Positions 1 through 12,217 of a DNA stretch of 64,000 nt are shown piece after piece. This DNA is from Sitta carolinensis. Its lineage: Eukaryota; Chordata; Aves; Passeriformes; Sittidae. The translations under genes and the position numbers were made by a program. Positions within the stretch are counted from its first letter, which is position 1; every line of letters starts with the position of its first letter. Under the pieces are notes generated by a model. It was not told where the DNA came from and searched no databases. It worked only from the letters and a program-made list of their open reading frames with translations. The stretch spans positions 108,581,910 through 108,645,909 of the forward strand of contig CM063284.1 in NCBI GenBank assembly GCA_032173965.1, read 5' to 3'.

Positions 1-3000
1 GGAAACACACTTTGTAAGAAACTTCCTTTTAAGAATACATTCCTTGTATCAGGAGCAAATTTTTTTCAGCAAGAGCAAATTTTACTATGGAGATTTTGTC
101 CCTGGCCCCAAACTTGTCATTGACTCTCCAGGAACTGGGTCAAGACACTACTCAGATTCTGCATAAAATGGCTGCGTAATGATCATGAAACAGTCTTTTG
201 AAGTACAATGACATAATTCTACTGTGCATTTTAGCTGAAATTCAGTCTGTGTGGTCTTCTTCAGATTTGTTGGGACTACCCTAACCCTAAATCAATTATA
301 ATGTAAATGTCATCTAAATCTTAATGTTTGCTGTTGGAATTTTGAAGGGGACACAAAAGAAAAAATAATCCACTTCACTTCCATAGAATAAGAGAGATTA
401 GTCCTTCTTTCTTAAACAGAAAAAAAAAAAAAAAAAAAAATTAGAATACCTTTTGTTGTTGTTGTTTGGTTTGGTTTGGTTTTACTTTCTTTTTCAAAAA
501 TGGAAGAAAAGATGAAGCAATCGATTTATCGGAACACTGCAGTTTCAGCTTTGGCCACAGTAATGGGCAAGCTGGGCTGCACCATAGGAAAATAAATAAC
601 AGGAGACAAAAATACGAATAGTTAGAAAAAACCCTCTGAGAGACAGAAATAAATGTAGAATACATGATTATGACAAGTGCTAGCATCATTCTGACTGCAA
701 ATAAATGAGGTAATTTGCATGGGATTTTTATTTATGAATTCAAGACTGAGACTGAGCCATAGTAGGAGTGCAGCCAGGAATGCTTATGTTCCTTACACTT
801 CATATGGTTATGGAACATAACAATATTTAATTGTGTCTATATGGAAAACAAGGGGCAGTGGGATGTATAGATTTTGGTGGAGATTTCTGAAAGAATAATA
901 TAAGAAAAAAGCCTCAGAAGGAGTTCAGAACTCACCTTCCTGGGATTCAGTCAATTCAGAATAAGCACTCAACACCAGTGAAATGGTATAGTAAAGCCAA
1001 GGCAGCTAAGGAGGCTTGGCTTGCTTGCTTGCTGTATATCTATACAGCAGTGGACTACAGGAGCCTCATGCCCTTCTGAAGAGGCTGCTGGAAGCCAGAA
1101 ATATTATCTGTGGTACATCTAGTAGTCTTGGATATCTGTTTACCTGGGCAATTGAATGTCTGCTTTTGTCAATTCTCATTTACTTCATACAGAAACACCA
1201 TAGCAACTCTAAAGTGATCTGAAGAAGTGTGTTTACAGTACGTCTAACTTTTCAGGCAGGAAAATTATGCCTTTTTTTCAGAGCTTCATAATGGCAGAGG
1301 ACAGGAAGAAATACTAAGGAATTAGAACCTTATAGTAACTTCACAAATAGGCAACAAATAATGAAATATTTTAATATTTAAACAATAAACACCAAGCCTA
1401 CAAGAACACTTTTAAAAACCCCTAACTGTAAAGCCTTAACTTGTAAGCATAAGGGAAGCTGTAAAGCCTTCCAAAAAGAACAGTTGAAAAGATAACCCAT
1501 ATCTTCAGAATCTGATACCTGAAAAGGTATCAGTGCCTACAGCTGGAAGCACAATGCATGAGCCCTCAGAAACCAAAGCCTCTCCCTTTTCTGATAATAT
1601 TTACTCTATTTGTTAGTCCTATGAGGTCACAGGACGCTAAACCTTAAACTGTGGCAGCCTGCTACTCATATGTGAGGTTGAAATTACACCAGTCTGGGAA
1701 CACAGCCAGGACTGCCAGGTGTGTATTGCTTCAGGAGAGGCTGAGGAACTTGAATAAGATTATTTTATTCTCCTGATTTTTATTTCTTGGGATTTAGGCA
1801 CATACCTCTGGAGAAAGAGATGAATTCCTTTGGGATATCTTTTCTAGGAGGAGTGAAACACTCCACAAGAAACACTGAGAGGAAATTTCTGCCAAGGTAA
1901 TCTGCCAAAGATTCCCTCCTTCTAAATCTGCTAACATGAGCATACCTTTTAAATATGCCAGCATGGTTTGGAAGGCATGTAAAGAATCTAAGTAAGCATA
2001 TAAGCAGCTAATTTGAAGTGCACAGATGCACTTTCCCTTGGGAATTATCTCAGCTCCTGAAATTTCATTCCAGTAATTACCAAGGCAAATCACAAAGATT
2101 TCCATTTACTAGTCTGGGGCTTCCTGAAATCCTCTAATTAAACCCCAGCAAGGTGGTTTCAATAGAGCAGGGATTTGATTTTTTTGTCATGCTCTTTTCT
2201 GTGCTTCCTTCCCCTCCACCACAGTCGTGTGGTCAGATGAAAAGCTCTGGGTGAGAAGGACAAATCTAATGCCAGAAGGAAATTTTATGCTATGCAATAG
2301 TAAGATGCTACTAGTTTCCTCATTTAGTTTTCTGTATAATGAGAATACTGTTTAATACATTCAAAAATTGATCTTACAATATGAAAAAAAATATGGCAGT
2401 AAAACCATGTAATATTCATACAGAACCTGTCAACACTGAAAATGGAATTTTAAGAATTATTTTTTTGATTATACTAAATGCAATTTAATGATCAAAGGTT
2501 TAAAACTTTACTTTCTTCTTTCCACTACTAGAACCTTTCCCAGATCTTTACTGTCCATTGCATAGACAGGTGACTAAGACATTTTGCACTCCACATACCT
2601 TTTGTGGTGACAAAATCCAGAAAACCCTTTTGTCCTTGAGGATGATTATTTCCATACAGCCCTTCTGACCAATGCTAGAAATTAGACACCTGGAAATGTA
2701 GAAACGGTAGGCAGCAGCTGAGACCAATAGGTGAGAAGTAGTATAGAATGACTTTAAACCAGACTCTCCTGTGCATATTTAACTGAGCTCTGCTCAAACT
2801 AAAGCCCAAAAAAAAATCAGTGAAAAAATATTAAGCAGGCTTTTGTGGTTCTCCCGGCAGTTTAAGGTTAGCTATTGCTATATGGAGGTTTGTACATCAG
2901 CTTCAAGTTTCTGCTGAAAAGGAAAGGCCTTCTATGACACATAATGTTTATGCTTTCACATAATCAGACTGCTCAGTTTTTCACCAGGAAAAATGAAAGC

Positions 3001-3030
3001 ATAGCACAATAGGGATACATGAACCCTAAG
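1..3030. other. Unique AT-rich noncoding DNA
   Basis: No gene or recognisable transposon is seen here. The stretch holds an A run at about 420-440 followed by a (GTT)/(GTTTG) tract to about 485. The open frames are short and unlike any family I know; the longest, about 103 codons on the minus strand at 1794-2105, has no recognisable domain. It ends where the CR1 tail begins. Confidence 0.7.
420..485. repeat. Poly-A run plus GTT/GTTTG simple repeat
   Basis: An uninterrupted run of about 21 A residues at 420-440 is followed, after a short spacer, by GTT units and then three GTTTG units (about 452-485). It is a simple low-complexity tract; no retrotransposon body is visible beside it. Confidence 0.85.
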
Positions 3031-3097
3031 GATCACAAAAATCACAGAATCACTAGGCTGGAAGAGACCTTCAAGATCATCAAGTCCAACCCATGCC

Positions 3098-3463
3098 CTA
3101 ACACTTCAACAAGACCATGGCACCGAGTGCCATATCCAATGTTTTTCTAAACACATCCAGGGACACTGACTCCACCACCTCCCCAGGCAGACAATTCCAG
3201 TACTTTATCACTCTTTCTGTAAAAAACTTTTTCCTGATATCCAACTTATATTTCCCTTGGTGCAGCTTAAGACTGTGGCCTCTCGTTCTGTCAGTTGTTG
3301 CCTGGAGAAAGAAACCAATCCCCACCTGAGTACAATCACCTTTCAGGAGGTTGTAGAGAGTGATAAGGTCACCCCTGAGTCTCCTTTTCTCCAGGCTGAC
3401 CAACCCCAGCTCCCTCAGCTGTTCCTCACATGGCTTCTGTTCCCAGCCCCTCACCAGCCTCAC
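3098..3463 (-). pseudogene. CR1 ORF2 C-terminal segment
   Basis: This 121-codon frame carries the conserved CR1 C terminus: EEQLRELGLVSLEKRRLRGDLITLYNLLKG, TTDRTRGHSLKL and LDIRKKFFTERVIKYWNCLPGEVVESVSLDVFRKTLD. It joins the reverse-transcriptase block through a region (about 3464-3600) where similarity continues out of frame. The stop lies near the expected end of ORF2, just before the short 3' untranslated tail. Confidence 0.92.
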
Positions 3464-3558
3464 TGCCTCCTCTGGACATGCTCAAGTGTCTCCACATCCT
3501 TCCCAAACTGAGGGGTCCAGAACTGGACACAGCACTCAAGGTGTGACCTCACCAGTGG

Positions 3559-4346
3559 CTAGTATAGGAGAAGAATGACCTCCCTGCTCCTGCTGGTCAC
3601 ACCATTCCTGATTCCGGCCATGGGCCATTGGCCTTCTTGGCCACCAGGGCACACTGCTGGCTCATGCAGCTGGCTGTCAACCAGCACCCCCAGGTCCCTT
3701 CCTGCCTGGGCACTGTCCAGCCACACTGTCCCCAGCCTGTAATGTTGCAGGGGGTTATTGTGGCCAAAATGCAAGACTCGGTACTTGGACTTATTAAACT
3801 TCATCTTATTGGACTCTCCCCATCCATCCAACCACTTCAAGTCCCTCTGCAGAGCTCTCCTACCTTTCAGTATATTGGCACACACTCCCAGTTTAGTGTC
3901 ATCTGCAAATTTACTAATACAAGAGACAACACCCTCATCCATGTCTTCAATAAAAATATTGAAAAGGACTTCTCCCAGCAGAGACCTCTGAGGCACACCA
4001 CTGGGGACTGGCTGCCAGCTGGATGCAGCACCATTCACCACCACTCTCTGGGCCCAGCCATCCAGCCGGTTCCTAACCCAGCAGAGAGTGCTCCTGTCCA
4101 AGCCACAGGATGCCAGCTTTTTCAGGAGCATGCTGTGGGAGACCATGTCAAAGGCCTTGCTGAAGTCCAAACAGAAAACATCCACAGCTCTTCCTGTATC
4201 CACCAGGAAGGTCATCTGGTCATAAAAGGAGACCAGGTTGGTCAAACACCACTGGGCCTGATACCCTGGCCATCCTGTAAGTGCTGCAAGATGACACTTG
4301 ATATAAATTGTTCCATTACTTTACTGGGTACTGAGGTCAGGCTAAC
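3559..4346 (-). pseudogene. CR1 ORF2 reverse-transcriptase core
   Basis: The open stretch from 4245 down to 3559 encodes the palm of a LINE reverse transcriptase. Visible landmarks are DFSKAFDMVSHSMLLKKL (first catalytic aspartate), a GVPQ motif in SGVPQRSLLGEVLFNIFI, and the catalytic FADD in SKFADDTKLG. After RDLGVLVDSQL the CR1 similarity continues in a shifted frame. Another break near 4346 separates this block from the DDWKLVNVTPICK segment of the upstream frame. The catalytic residues survive, but the frame is broken on both sides, so no functional ORF2 can be made. The family role is copying element RNA at the nicked target. Confidence 0.93.
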
Positions 4347-5284
4347 TAGCCTATAGTTACCAGGATCCTCCTTCCCATCCTTTTGCAAATGGGTGTCACA
4401 TTGACCAGCTTCCAGTCATCTGGAACCTCACTAGTGAGCCAAGACTGTTGGTAAATGATGGAGAGCGTCTTCACAAGTTCATCTGCCATCTCTCTCATCA
4501 TGCTGGGATGGATCCCATATGGTCCCATGGATTTATGAACATCCAAGTGGCTCATCAGTTCTCTGAATGCCTCCTCTTGGATAACAGGGGGCCCATTCTG
4601 CTCCTTTACACCATCAGTCAACCCAGGAGGACAGGTATCCTGAGGACAAGCCTTCTTCCCACTTAAGACTGAGGCAAAGAAAATGTTAAGCTCTTCCACC
4701 TTCTCCTCATCTGCAGTTACTAAGTTACATCCTGCATCCAGCAGAGAACAAGTTTTGGTCTTACACTTCCTTTTGCTGTTAATGTATTTGTAAAAACATT
4801 TTTTATTATCCTTTACAAAAGTTGCCAAATTAAGTTCGAACTGAGTTTTGGCCTCTCTTTTTTTCCTACATGCCCTAGCAACCCGCTTAAACACTTCTTG
4901 AAATACCTGACCCTCCTTACAAAAATGATACATCCTCTTTTTATTTGTGAGTTCCTTCAAAACCATGTTGCCCATCCAGGCTGGACATTTGCCTCGTCCA
5001 CTCATCTTTAGACACACAGGGACAGTCTGTTCCTGTGCCCTAAACATCTCTGAAGCCCACCCACCTTTTCTGTACTCCATGTTTTTAAGGGAAGCTTCCC
5101 CAAGAACTTTCTGAATAAGCTTCCTAAACAGGCCAAAGTCCACCCTCTGGAAGTCCAGTGTAAAAGTCGTATTGATATTCCTCTTGATTTCACCAAATAT
5201 CGAGAACTCTATCATTTCATGATCACTATTGCCCCAAGTGTCCTCTAACCACCACATCTCCCACCAGCCCATCTCTGTTTGCAA
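4346..5284 (-). pseudogene. CR1 ORF2 endonuclease end and linker to RT
   Basis: This 312-codon open frame covers the end of the endonuclease domain, shown by GNSDHEMIEFSI, whose SDH triplet is the conserved catalytic histidine motif of APE-type LINE endonucleases. A long basic linker (KRVARACRKKREAKTQFE) follows, and the N-terminal reverse-transcriptase motif DDWKLVNVTPICK lies at its C-terminal end. The frame leaves CR1 similarity after CKRMG, which marks a one- or two-base indel near 4346-4380. The methionine that opens the frame is not the native start; it lies inside the domain. Confidence 0.9.
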
Positions 5285-5840
5285 ACAATGGGTCTAACAT
5301 AGTCCCTTCCCCTGGTCTCACTATGGACTCACCAGCTGCAACAAAAAGTTGTCTTCCACACACTCTAACAACTTCCCGAATTGCCAATTTCCTGCTATAT
5401 TAAGTTCCCAGCAGATATCTGGCAGGTCGGAGTTGCCTACAAGAACAAGAACTGGTGATCCTGAAACATTTTCCTGCTGCTTATAGGATAAGTTGCCCAC
5501 CTCTTCTTCCTGGTTTGGTGGACAGTAACAGACTCCCAGTGGAATGTCAGCCTAGTTGGCCTTCCTCTCAATTCTTACCCAAAGGCATTCAATTTCACTG
5601 TCATTGGTTTCAATACCTATGGTGTCAAAAACCTCCCTAATATAGAGGGCCACCCCTCCACCTCTTCTCCCTTTCTTCTCCCTCTTCTGAGGAGCTTGTA
5701 GCCATCCAGTGCGGTGCTCCAGCTATGTGAGTCATCCCACCACGTTTCCATGATGGCCACTACATCACCGCTCTGATGCTGCACCACGCCCTCCAGTTCT
5801 TCTAGTTTGTTACCCATGCTGTGTGCATTGGTGCACACAC
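5285..5840 (-). pseudogene. CR1 ORF2 endonuclease N-terminal half, frameshifted
   Basis: At about 5640-5840 the minus strand encodes SMGNKLEELEGVVQHQ, AIMETWWDDSHSW and DGYKLLRRGRRKGEEVEG, the N-terminal part of a CR1 endonuclease, including the ETWWDDSH block with its metal-binding glutamate. From about 5640 to 5290 similarity continues in other frames: PLGVCYCPPNQEEE, then a degraded GNSDLPDICW in place of the usual GDFNLPD-type motif. At least one frameshift and probably substitutions inactivate it. The segment upstream to 6081 looks like the normal sequence just before ORF2's endonuclease. Confidence 0.85.
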
Positions 5841-6148
5841 ACCTCATCTGGGCTGCTGATTTCACCCCTAACTCAGGCTTACCACCCTTGGGCCTGCTTC
5901 CAGACAGCCCAACTGCATCCCCTTCCCACTTCAAACCTAGTTTAAAATATGAAGGAGGGATGGCTGTGCAGGTAGATGTGCATTGTCTTGTGCTGCTGTA
6001 TGGCTGCACTATGTGATTTGGAAAGGATATAGGCTCGAAAGCACCCCAAATCGTTAGGGTTGTTCTGTGCTTGCAGAGCACTTAAGCAAAGGGCAAAAGA
6101 ATAATGAAGCAAATGAATCACGAAATAACATCTACATAAGAAGAGAGT

Positions 6149-6290
6149 AAAATAAAAAGAAAAAGAAAAAGAAAAAGAAAAAGAAAAAGAAAAAGAAAAA
6201 GAAAAAGAAGAAAAAGGAGAAGAAAAAGAAAAAGAAAAAAAAAAAGAAAAGAAAAAGAAAAAAAAAAAAAAAAAAAGAAAAAGAAAGAAT
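6149..6290. repeat. (AAAAAG)n polypurine microsatellite
   Basis: About 140 bp consist almost entirely of A with a G every five to six bases, grading into pure A runs near 6265-6280. It starts about 70 bp beyond the last recognisable CR1 base. All-purine composition makes it prone to slippage; the Phe/Ser-rich open frame on the minus strand is an artefact of the repeat. Confidence 0.95.
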
Positions 6291-6554
6291 AGTTTGAAGG
6301 TGAGATAGTTAGAGATAATTGGCAACATAAACCAACACTGAACGATCAAGGCTTTCAGAAATCAAGTCAATATGCAGAGTGCTAAACACTGATTAGAGGT
6401 CAGTGTAGAAACAATAGATTTTAGAGGGTAATCCTTGATCTGGAGGCCTTTGGATTGCTTCTAAATATCTGCAGAATGTCTTTATTAGAAACACAGTGAT
6501 AATCCATTTAATCAGGACCTATATATGTACTAGAAAGCCTTTAGGGTTCTGATT

Positions 6555-6577
6555 AAAAAAAAAAAAAAAAAAAAAAA
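6555..6577. repeat. Poly-A run (23 bp)
   Basis: An uninterrupted run of A. No upstream retrocopy body is recognisable, so it is annotated as a simple repeat only. Confidence 0.9.
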
Positions 6578-9207
6578 CACAAAAAATGAAAGCCAGTAAC
6601 ATCCAAAGAGCAAGACATATTGAGATCCTTGCTGTATTAGGTAATAGGGATATAATAATGGTGCTCATCAAAGAAAAGCAATATGAAGGGATTTTAAACC
6701 AAGATAAACTTACTTGCCCTTTGTCATGAGACAAGAATAATGGGACAGTAGATGAAACTGAAAGGAAATAAATTCAAACTGATTAAAGGGAGGTTTTTTT
6801 TTCCTACAATGTATAATTAGTCAGTCAAACTCACCACCATAACATTTCATCGAGACATGGAGTTCAGAAAGAAAAACAGGCATTTATCAGTAATGAGAAC
6901 TTTTATAGATAAGATGAAAAAGAAAAAAAAAATATAAAGAGTACTGTTTTGTGGCATAAATCAAGCACTAGCTTAAGATAGAAGGTAAAAGAAGGCATAG
7001 GACCACTATGACCCTCACAGATATTATTAGAATTCTTTATGAGACTGAACCATTGTCCTAAGCGCTAAGGAAGATACTCTCATAATTTTTATGCATTTTA
7101 TTTGTCAAACCTTCTAGGTTTATAACCTCCAGGTCTACAAAAAAGGGAACTGTAAGACACTCAGCAGATGTTATTTGGGCATAGAGTAAGGCAGAATTTG
7201 ACAGCAAGAGGAACAGGAAAAGCCCAGACTTGATTGGCCTCATTCTTTCTGCAAGACTGCAAAAGGCTGTGAATTTTAGCACAGCTGAAGTTTAACTACT
7301 CCAGCCTTCTGTTTCTGCCTCAGTGGATTCTGCTTCCATCAGCATCATTTGGATTGGAATAAGGCTTTAGGGCAAGCATTTAGCATAGACTTAAAATCTA
7401 CAGTTTTATTTAAGCAACTTCTCTGGGGGTATTGACTAGTAAATCTTTGAAAAAGCACTTTTAAAATGTCATCTTTTCTTATATAATGTGGTGGTACTTT
7501 GCTGTTTAAGAAATGATTATTCTGGTTCTGACTTTCAGGATGATGAATCACTGGGTGATACACCAGTGTGCTCTTCACACTGTTGTGTTTGCATCAGGGG
7601 ATGGTTGGGTTGATCTGCAGAAGAAAAAACCAGGCCAGAACCTTCACTCAAGAACAGATTTGTGGTTCAACAACACTTGTAAGGGTTTCATTATTTCCTG
7701 TGTTTCTGTTTTGGGATTCCAGTTGTGGCCTGAAATAGAGGATATTACACTTGTGGATTAAGGTTATATTTAAGAACTTAACTTCTTCAAAGACCAGATA
7801 TGCAATATAGGGAACTTGTGAGCAGGCTTGAAGATCCTAGATATGGGCTCGCAGTAGCAGAAGGAAAGTAGCCAAACAGCTAAGTGTTTTCAGCTAGGAA
7901 TGTCCAATTTATGCTACTTATGCTCACAACCTATTGGGGTTACAGCACTAGAGCTGTCACTGTTAGCTTTATAAAAAAAGGAAGAATAATGTGCAGCATG
8001 GTGGAAAGAAAGGAAAGCAATGTCTGGAGAGAGAAGTAGTACCAGAAGAACATCTGGAACACTTACCAGAGCAGAAAGAAGGTGCCTTTGTAAATACTGG
8101 AAGCAATTAAATTACAATGGGACCAGTGTTTACTAACTCTTTTCTATCTTCAGACAAAAAAAGAAGCTTGAGAAAACAGCAATCTTTTGAGCTCTCAGTC
8201 CCATTTTTCAAATCACGTACATGGAAAGTGATTTAAAAAAAATTCAATCTGCTATGATTCATTCCTCTCTAATATTGATTTGTGATGATGTATCATGTGC
8301 TTCCTGATACACAGTGTGAGAATGAGATGCCTAGTCTAGAACACTTGGGCAGGTGTGTCGGAGAAGTATTTTTTAAAATGAGTTATATTCAATATAGTCT
8401 TAAGAAAGTGACACATGTCAATCCATTCTTAAAAACTAGCTTTCACAAGAGAGAAAAACATAAAAATATGTGTATAGATATACATACCCACCCAGTATCA
8501 AGGCTTTTAGTTCCAGTTTGGCAAGCTATCAGCTGACTTTGGATTTCAAAAATTTTAGTCATGTAGAAGTTAATGGTTCACTTGTATACTTTAAATTAGA
8601 CATAAACTTGCTGAATCAGCAACAGAATGTTTCTTTTTCCTGAGATGACATTAATAATTATGTTTTGCATCATTGGCCTTCCCACCCACCACAAGTGTTT
8701 GTATCTTTCACAAGAGAAGCTAAGAGCTCTAAATGAATCTGTACCCACCTCAAATCTCAGAATAAGAAGCTAGAAGGGAGCCAGGATTTTGACTCCTCAT
8801 TTGAGTTTATCTTTCGAATACCACCCTTCCTTCTAATTCAAGCCTAGATGGATTGCACTTCATTGAGTTCACAAGAAAAGAAGAATACTACGCTTCATAC
8901 ACTTTGACCTGTTAAAATAATGCAGTCTTCAAATAGCTGTTTTTTCCCACTTGGGTAAATTTCCTTAGTCTTGTTTTTATTTAACTGTGCACAGTATATT
9001 CTTATATAATACTAAATTCTTTAATTAGAATACATTGTGGAGTGGGAAGGCGCAGCTTCTTCTTCTGTTGTTTCAAAAGTAAACATGTTTTTCAGTATTT
9101 CCTATGTTATCCTGTATTGGAAACCATTCTTGCATTCATAGATTTAGAATAACTGTGTATGTATAATTATTTTTAGTCTTTGAGTAAATGTCTATGTGCA
9201 TTCACAC

Positions 9208-9229
9208 ATAGACATATGCATATGTCTAT
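9208..9229. repeat. 22-bp perfect palindrome
   Basis: The bases from 9208 to 9229 equal their own reverse complement, centred on ATGCAT. A related CATATGCATA unit recurs at about 9231-9240. It could form a small cruciform and contains POU-like ATGCATAT cores, but AT-rich alternating sequence also gives such palindromes by chance. Confidence 0.85.
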
Positions 9230-10625
9230 ACATATGCATAGAAGTTTGCATATGTAGAATTACTTCTGTGAACAGATACCTGTTTGATCAACCATGTTTC
9301 CCTTCTTTTTCTTTTTATCTCTCTGAGCCATCAGTGACACATCAGGATATGACTAACAAGCTCCACACAGAGAAACAGTATTTTATCTGTAGAGCTATTT
9401 ATCAAAGAAATCTGTTCCTTGCAAACTGGTCACTGCAATCATAAAATAGCATTATGTAGCATATATGTTTAAACTGTTTTTGTTGTAGAATATGTTTATC
9501 TGACTTTCTTTTTGCTAAGGGATTTGCAAGCAGGTATTTTTTTTAACTTTAGCCAAAATGTAATCACTCTCTGTTTCTATCCAAATGTTATGTATTGTTC
9601 TTAGAGTATTTTTCACTGATAAAGAGCTTCTCAGTTTTTTTTTTTTCTGTGCTTATCTTGTGATATGAAGAACCTGTTATTGTTCAATACTGAATAGTAG
9701 AGATAATACCCAATTTCCAAACCTTCAAGTGGATCTTCATCTTGTACTCAGTGAGTAGAATAAGATATACATGACAATTGGCATTTCACATACCTTTATC
9801 TACAATTTTTCCACCCAGTCACGAAGTTATACATTATACTTCTGGAGAGATGTGAGAACAGAAGACTGAAATTATAACCAACCAAACAAAACACCCCCAC
9901 AAAAGTAAAATCTTTTTATTATTGCCTTTGCTGCAGCTTTCCAATAATTCTGAAAGAGTGACATATACTGAAATCAGAGACTACCATTTTGGAGAAAGAA
10001 GCATATCCAACATTCTTCTGTGTTCTTTCTAAGGCATCAGTGATCTTAAAAATAAATAAAGGGTCATTATCTGACAATTGAAGTACTAAAGGCTGGAATT
10101 TAGCAGGATCAGATGCAGTCCCGCTGGGAAGGAGGGAGAAAAAAGTATATCTGCATTCTTTCAGAGTTTCAGGGCTTCATGCTAAGTATGACTGGTTGGC
10201 ATAAGAATGTCTTCTTCCATGACATCCCATACGAATAATTGACATCAGACTCTCACAGCAGTCTGGTGGTGTAAAGAACTATTCATGAGGTATTGCAGCT
10301 TGTTTGCCACTTGAGTACACAGTCTGGCCCGCAGTTATTATTATTACTAAAGCCTGTCATTCTGAGAACATGGGACAGATAGGACAATGTAAGATCAACA
10401 GAGACCCTTTGTGCCTAGGATGAAGAAGTGACTTGGTGCAAAGATGATTATACAAACCTTGAGACCTGTTCCTGTTTCAAGTTCTGCTGGTTGGTGACTG
10501 AATTTAGCAATCTGTTCAGTGTCCTATGTGAAAATTTAGTGTTTAGTGTCCACACAAATTTTATACAGGCACAAAAAAATTACTTCCCTGTGTCTTTGTT
10601 GGTGATCATAGCAGGGAGGCTGAAT

Positions 10626-11205
10626 TACAGAATCACAAAATGGCTGTGGTTGGAAGGCAACCCTGGAGGTTATTAGGTCCAACCTCACTGCTCAGGCAGG
10701 TTCACCTGGAACCAGCTGCCCAGGAATGTTTCCAAACACTTTTAAATATCTCCAAGGGTTGATATTCAGACGGACCCCTCTATGTGTGTTTCAATTTCTG
10801 CTTACTGCCTCTAGTCCTGTCACCAGGTGCCACTGAAAACAGCCTGTCTCTGTCATCTTTTCACCCTCCTTATGAGTATTTTAAGACATTGACAGATGTA
10901 GACATTTGTAGCCTCTGAGCCTTTTGTTCTCCAAACTGAGCAGTCCTAGTTCTCTCAACTTCTCAAAATTAAAATGCTTCAGTCCTTTAATCTTCTTTGA
11001 AGCTTTTCTTTGGATTTCTTCAAGTATGTCCATGCCTCTCTTGTTCTGAGAATCCCAGAACTGGACACAGTACTCCAGGCGTGGCCTCACCACTGCTGAG
11101 CAGAGAGGAAGGGTCCCCTCCCTTGACTTTTCTAACACTTCTCCTAATGCAGCCCAGGAGAGCAGGATATATGACCATGAAGATTTGTTCTGGTCTCTCA
11201 CTCAC
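10626..11205 (-). mobile_element. CR1 LINE 3' fragment
   Basis: A CR1 3' end on the minus strand. The tail begins at 10626 with the reverse complement of the ATTCTGTA-type terminal octamer. Upstream, the frame at 10881-11201 encodes SWAALGEVLEKSREGTLPLCSAVVRPRLEYCVQFWDSQ and LRELGLLSLENKRLRGYK, the C-terminal part of CR1 ORF2. Similarity stops near 11205, so all the catalytic domains are missing. The 3' segment lists different sequence from the 3031-6081 copy, so it is probably another CR1 subfamily. Confidence 0.9.
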
Positions 11206-12217
11206 AAACCTGATCGTTTCTGAACAAGGATGCTGGCAGTACTGCATGCTGAAGCCTGGACTGCCATTGTCTGTTAAGGAGCCATTCTGTTGGTAAACAC
11301 AAAAAGTCAGTATTTAGGCTTCTCAGTCCAATATCTGCACAAATCTAGGCTCTCTTTTACTTTCTTTTCAATAGAGAGGCAGAACCTTGGCAATGACCAA
11401 TCACACAAACCCAGTCTTGGTATCCTCACCCCCACTGGGTTTGCACACAGGAAACAGCAGGAATGGTGCCAGAATTAATCTGGCACAGCAGATAAAAGCA
11501 ACTGCTATTGTCCAAATGGTATTAGAGTAATTTTCATTCCTTCTATAGTACCCCATAGAATAAGGCACTTATATATTTAAACCTAAAGCTTTTACCACAG
11601 GAAGAAAAACAGCCCAATGTAGAAAAATTGCAAAGGACTTTTTCTGTGTTTCTATTTTATTATATTTTGGAAGATACATGATTAATTAGACTGAATGAGT
11701 TGTTAGGAAATATCTAATCTGTAAATATTATAAAGTCAAAAGTATTTTTAGCCATAATAATATCTATTCTGCTAGCAGTGGCACTTATGTCATTTGGTTT
11801 CCTGCTACAATCTCTTGATTTAAATTTTATGTATTTATCTGTGTATCTTTCATGTTTATATACAAAGCTTGCTGACTCAGCTAACACACCACCCAAAATG
11901 ACATAGTCCTGCAAAGTGATGAAAGCCCAAAATTACTTCAGCATGATCTGTATCTCACATCTTAGTACAGAAACCATGCCTGATGAATTTTTCTCTCCCA
12001 GCATAGCCCTGGTAAACTAAACATCAGCAAAATGTTGCTGATTACAACAAACTGGCTATATCTTCTAGTGAACCATAAGCTTTCATTCAGTCTTACAACA
12101 AGTGGTTATGGATCAGATTTTATAAAGAGTGCATGACCTAATACTTAGCAATAACAGGAAAAACACACCATTGCTCATTTTACTGTCTATTCAACACAGG
12201 ATATAGCATAAACCTAC
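11206..12217. other. Unique spacer between CR1 and LTR
   Basis: AT-rich DNA without recognised repeats or genes. The few open frames (for example 11290-11478 plus) are under 70 codons and have no recognisable motif. Confidence 0.65.

Larger units (their letters stand above)
3031..6081 (-). mobile_element. CR1 LINE retrotransposon, 5'-truncated, endonuclease and RT regions
   Basis: Read on the minus strand this is a CR1 non-LTR retrotransposon about 3.05 kb long. Its 3' tail lies at 3031-3100: a TTGATGATCTTGAAGGTC-type motif and then ATTCTGTG-like octamers, with no poly-A, as is typical of CR1. Upstream in order are the C-terminal segment (3098-3463), the reverse transcriptase (3559-4350), a linker (4350-5200), and an apurinic-type endonuclease region (about 5200-5840). 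CR1 elements copy themselves by target-primed reverse transcription. This copy lacks ORF1 and the start of ORF2, so it is 5'-truncated, as most bird copies are. No target-site duplication is evident, which is normal for CR1. The 5' boundary near 6070-6081 is approximate. Confidence 0.95.
6291..10625. other. Unique AT-rich noncoding DNA
   Basis: No transposon or gene is recognised. It contains a run of 23 A at 6555-6577 and a 22-bp perfect palindrome at 9208-9229. Open frames are all below about 85 codons, with no family resemblance. Confidence 0.7.

Noticed and set aside
288..300. CCCTAACCCTAAA, telomere-like
   Set aside because: Only about two units; too short to be an interstitial telomere array.
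1513..1532. Small hairpin TGATACC/GGTATCA
   Set aside because: A 7-bp stem is common by chance and has no supporting context.
3628..4356. 242-codon open frame on the plus strand
   Set aside because: It is the antisense of the CR1 reverse-transcriptase region; the minus strand carries the real family motifs.
5942..6349. Phe/Ser-rich 135-codon frame on the minus strand
   Set aside because: It is produced by translation of the (AAAAAG)n repeat and its flanks.
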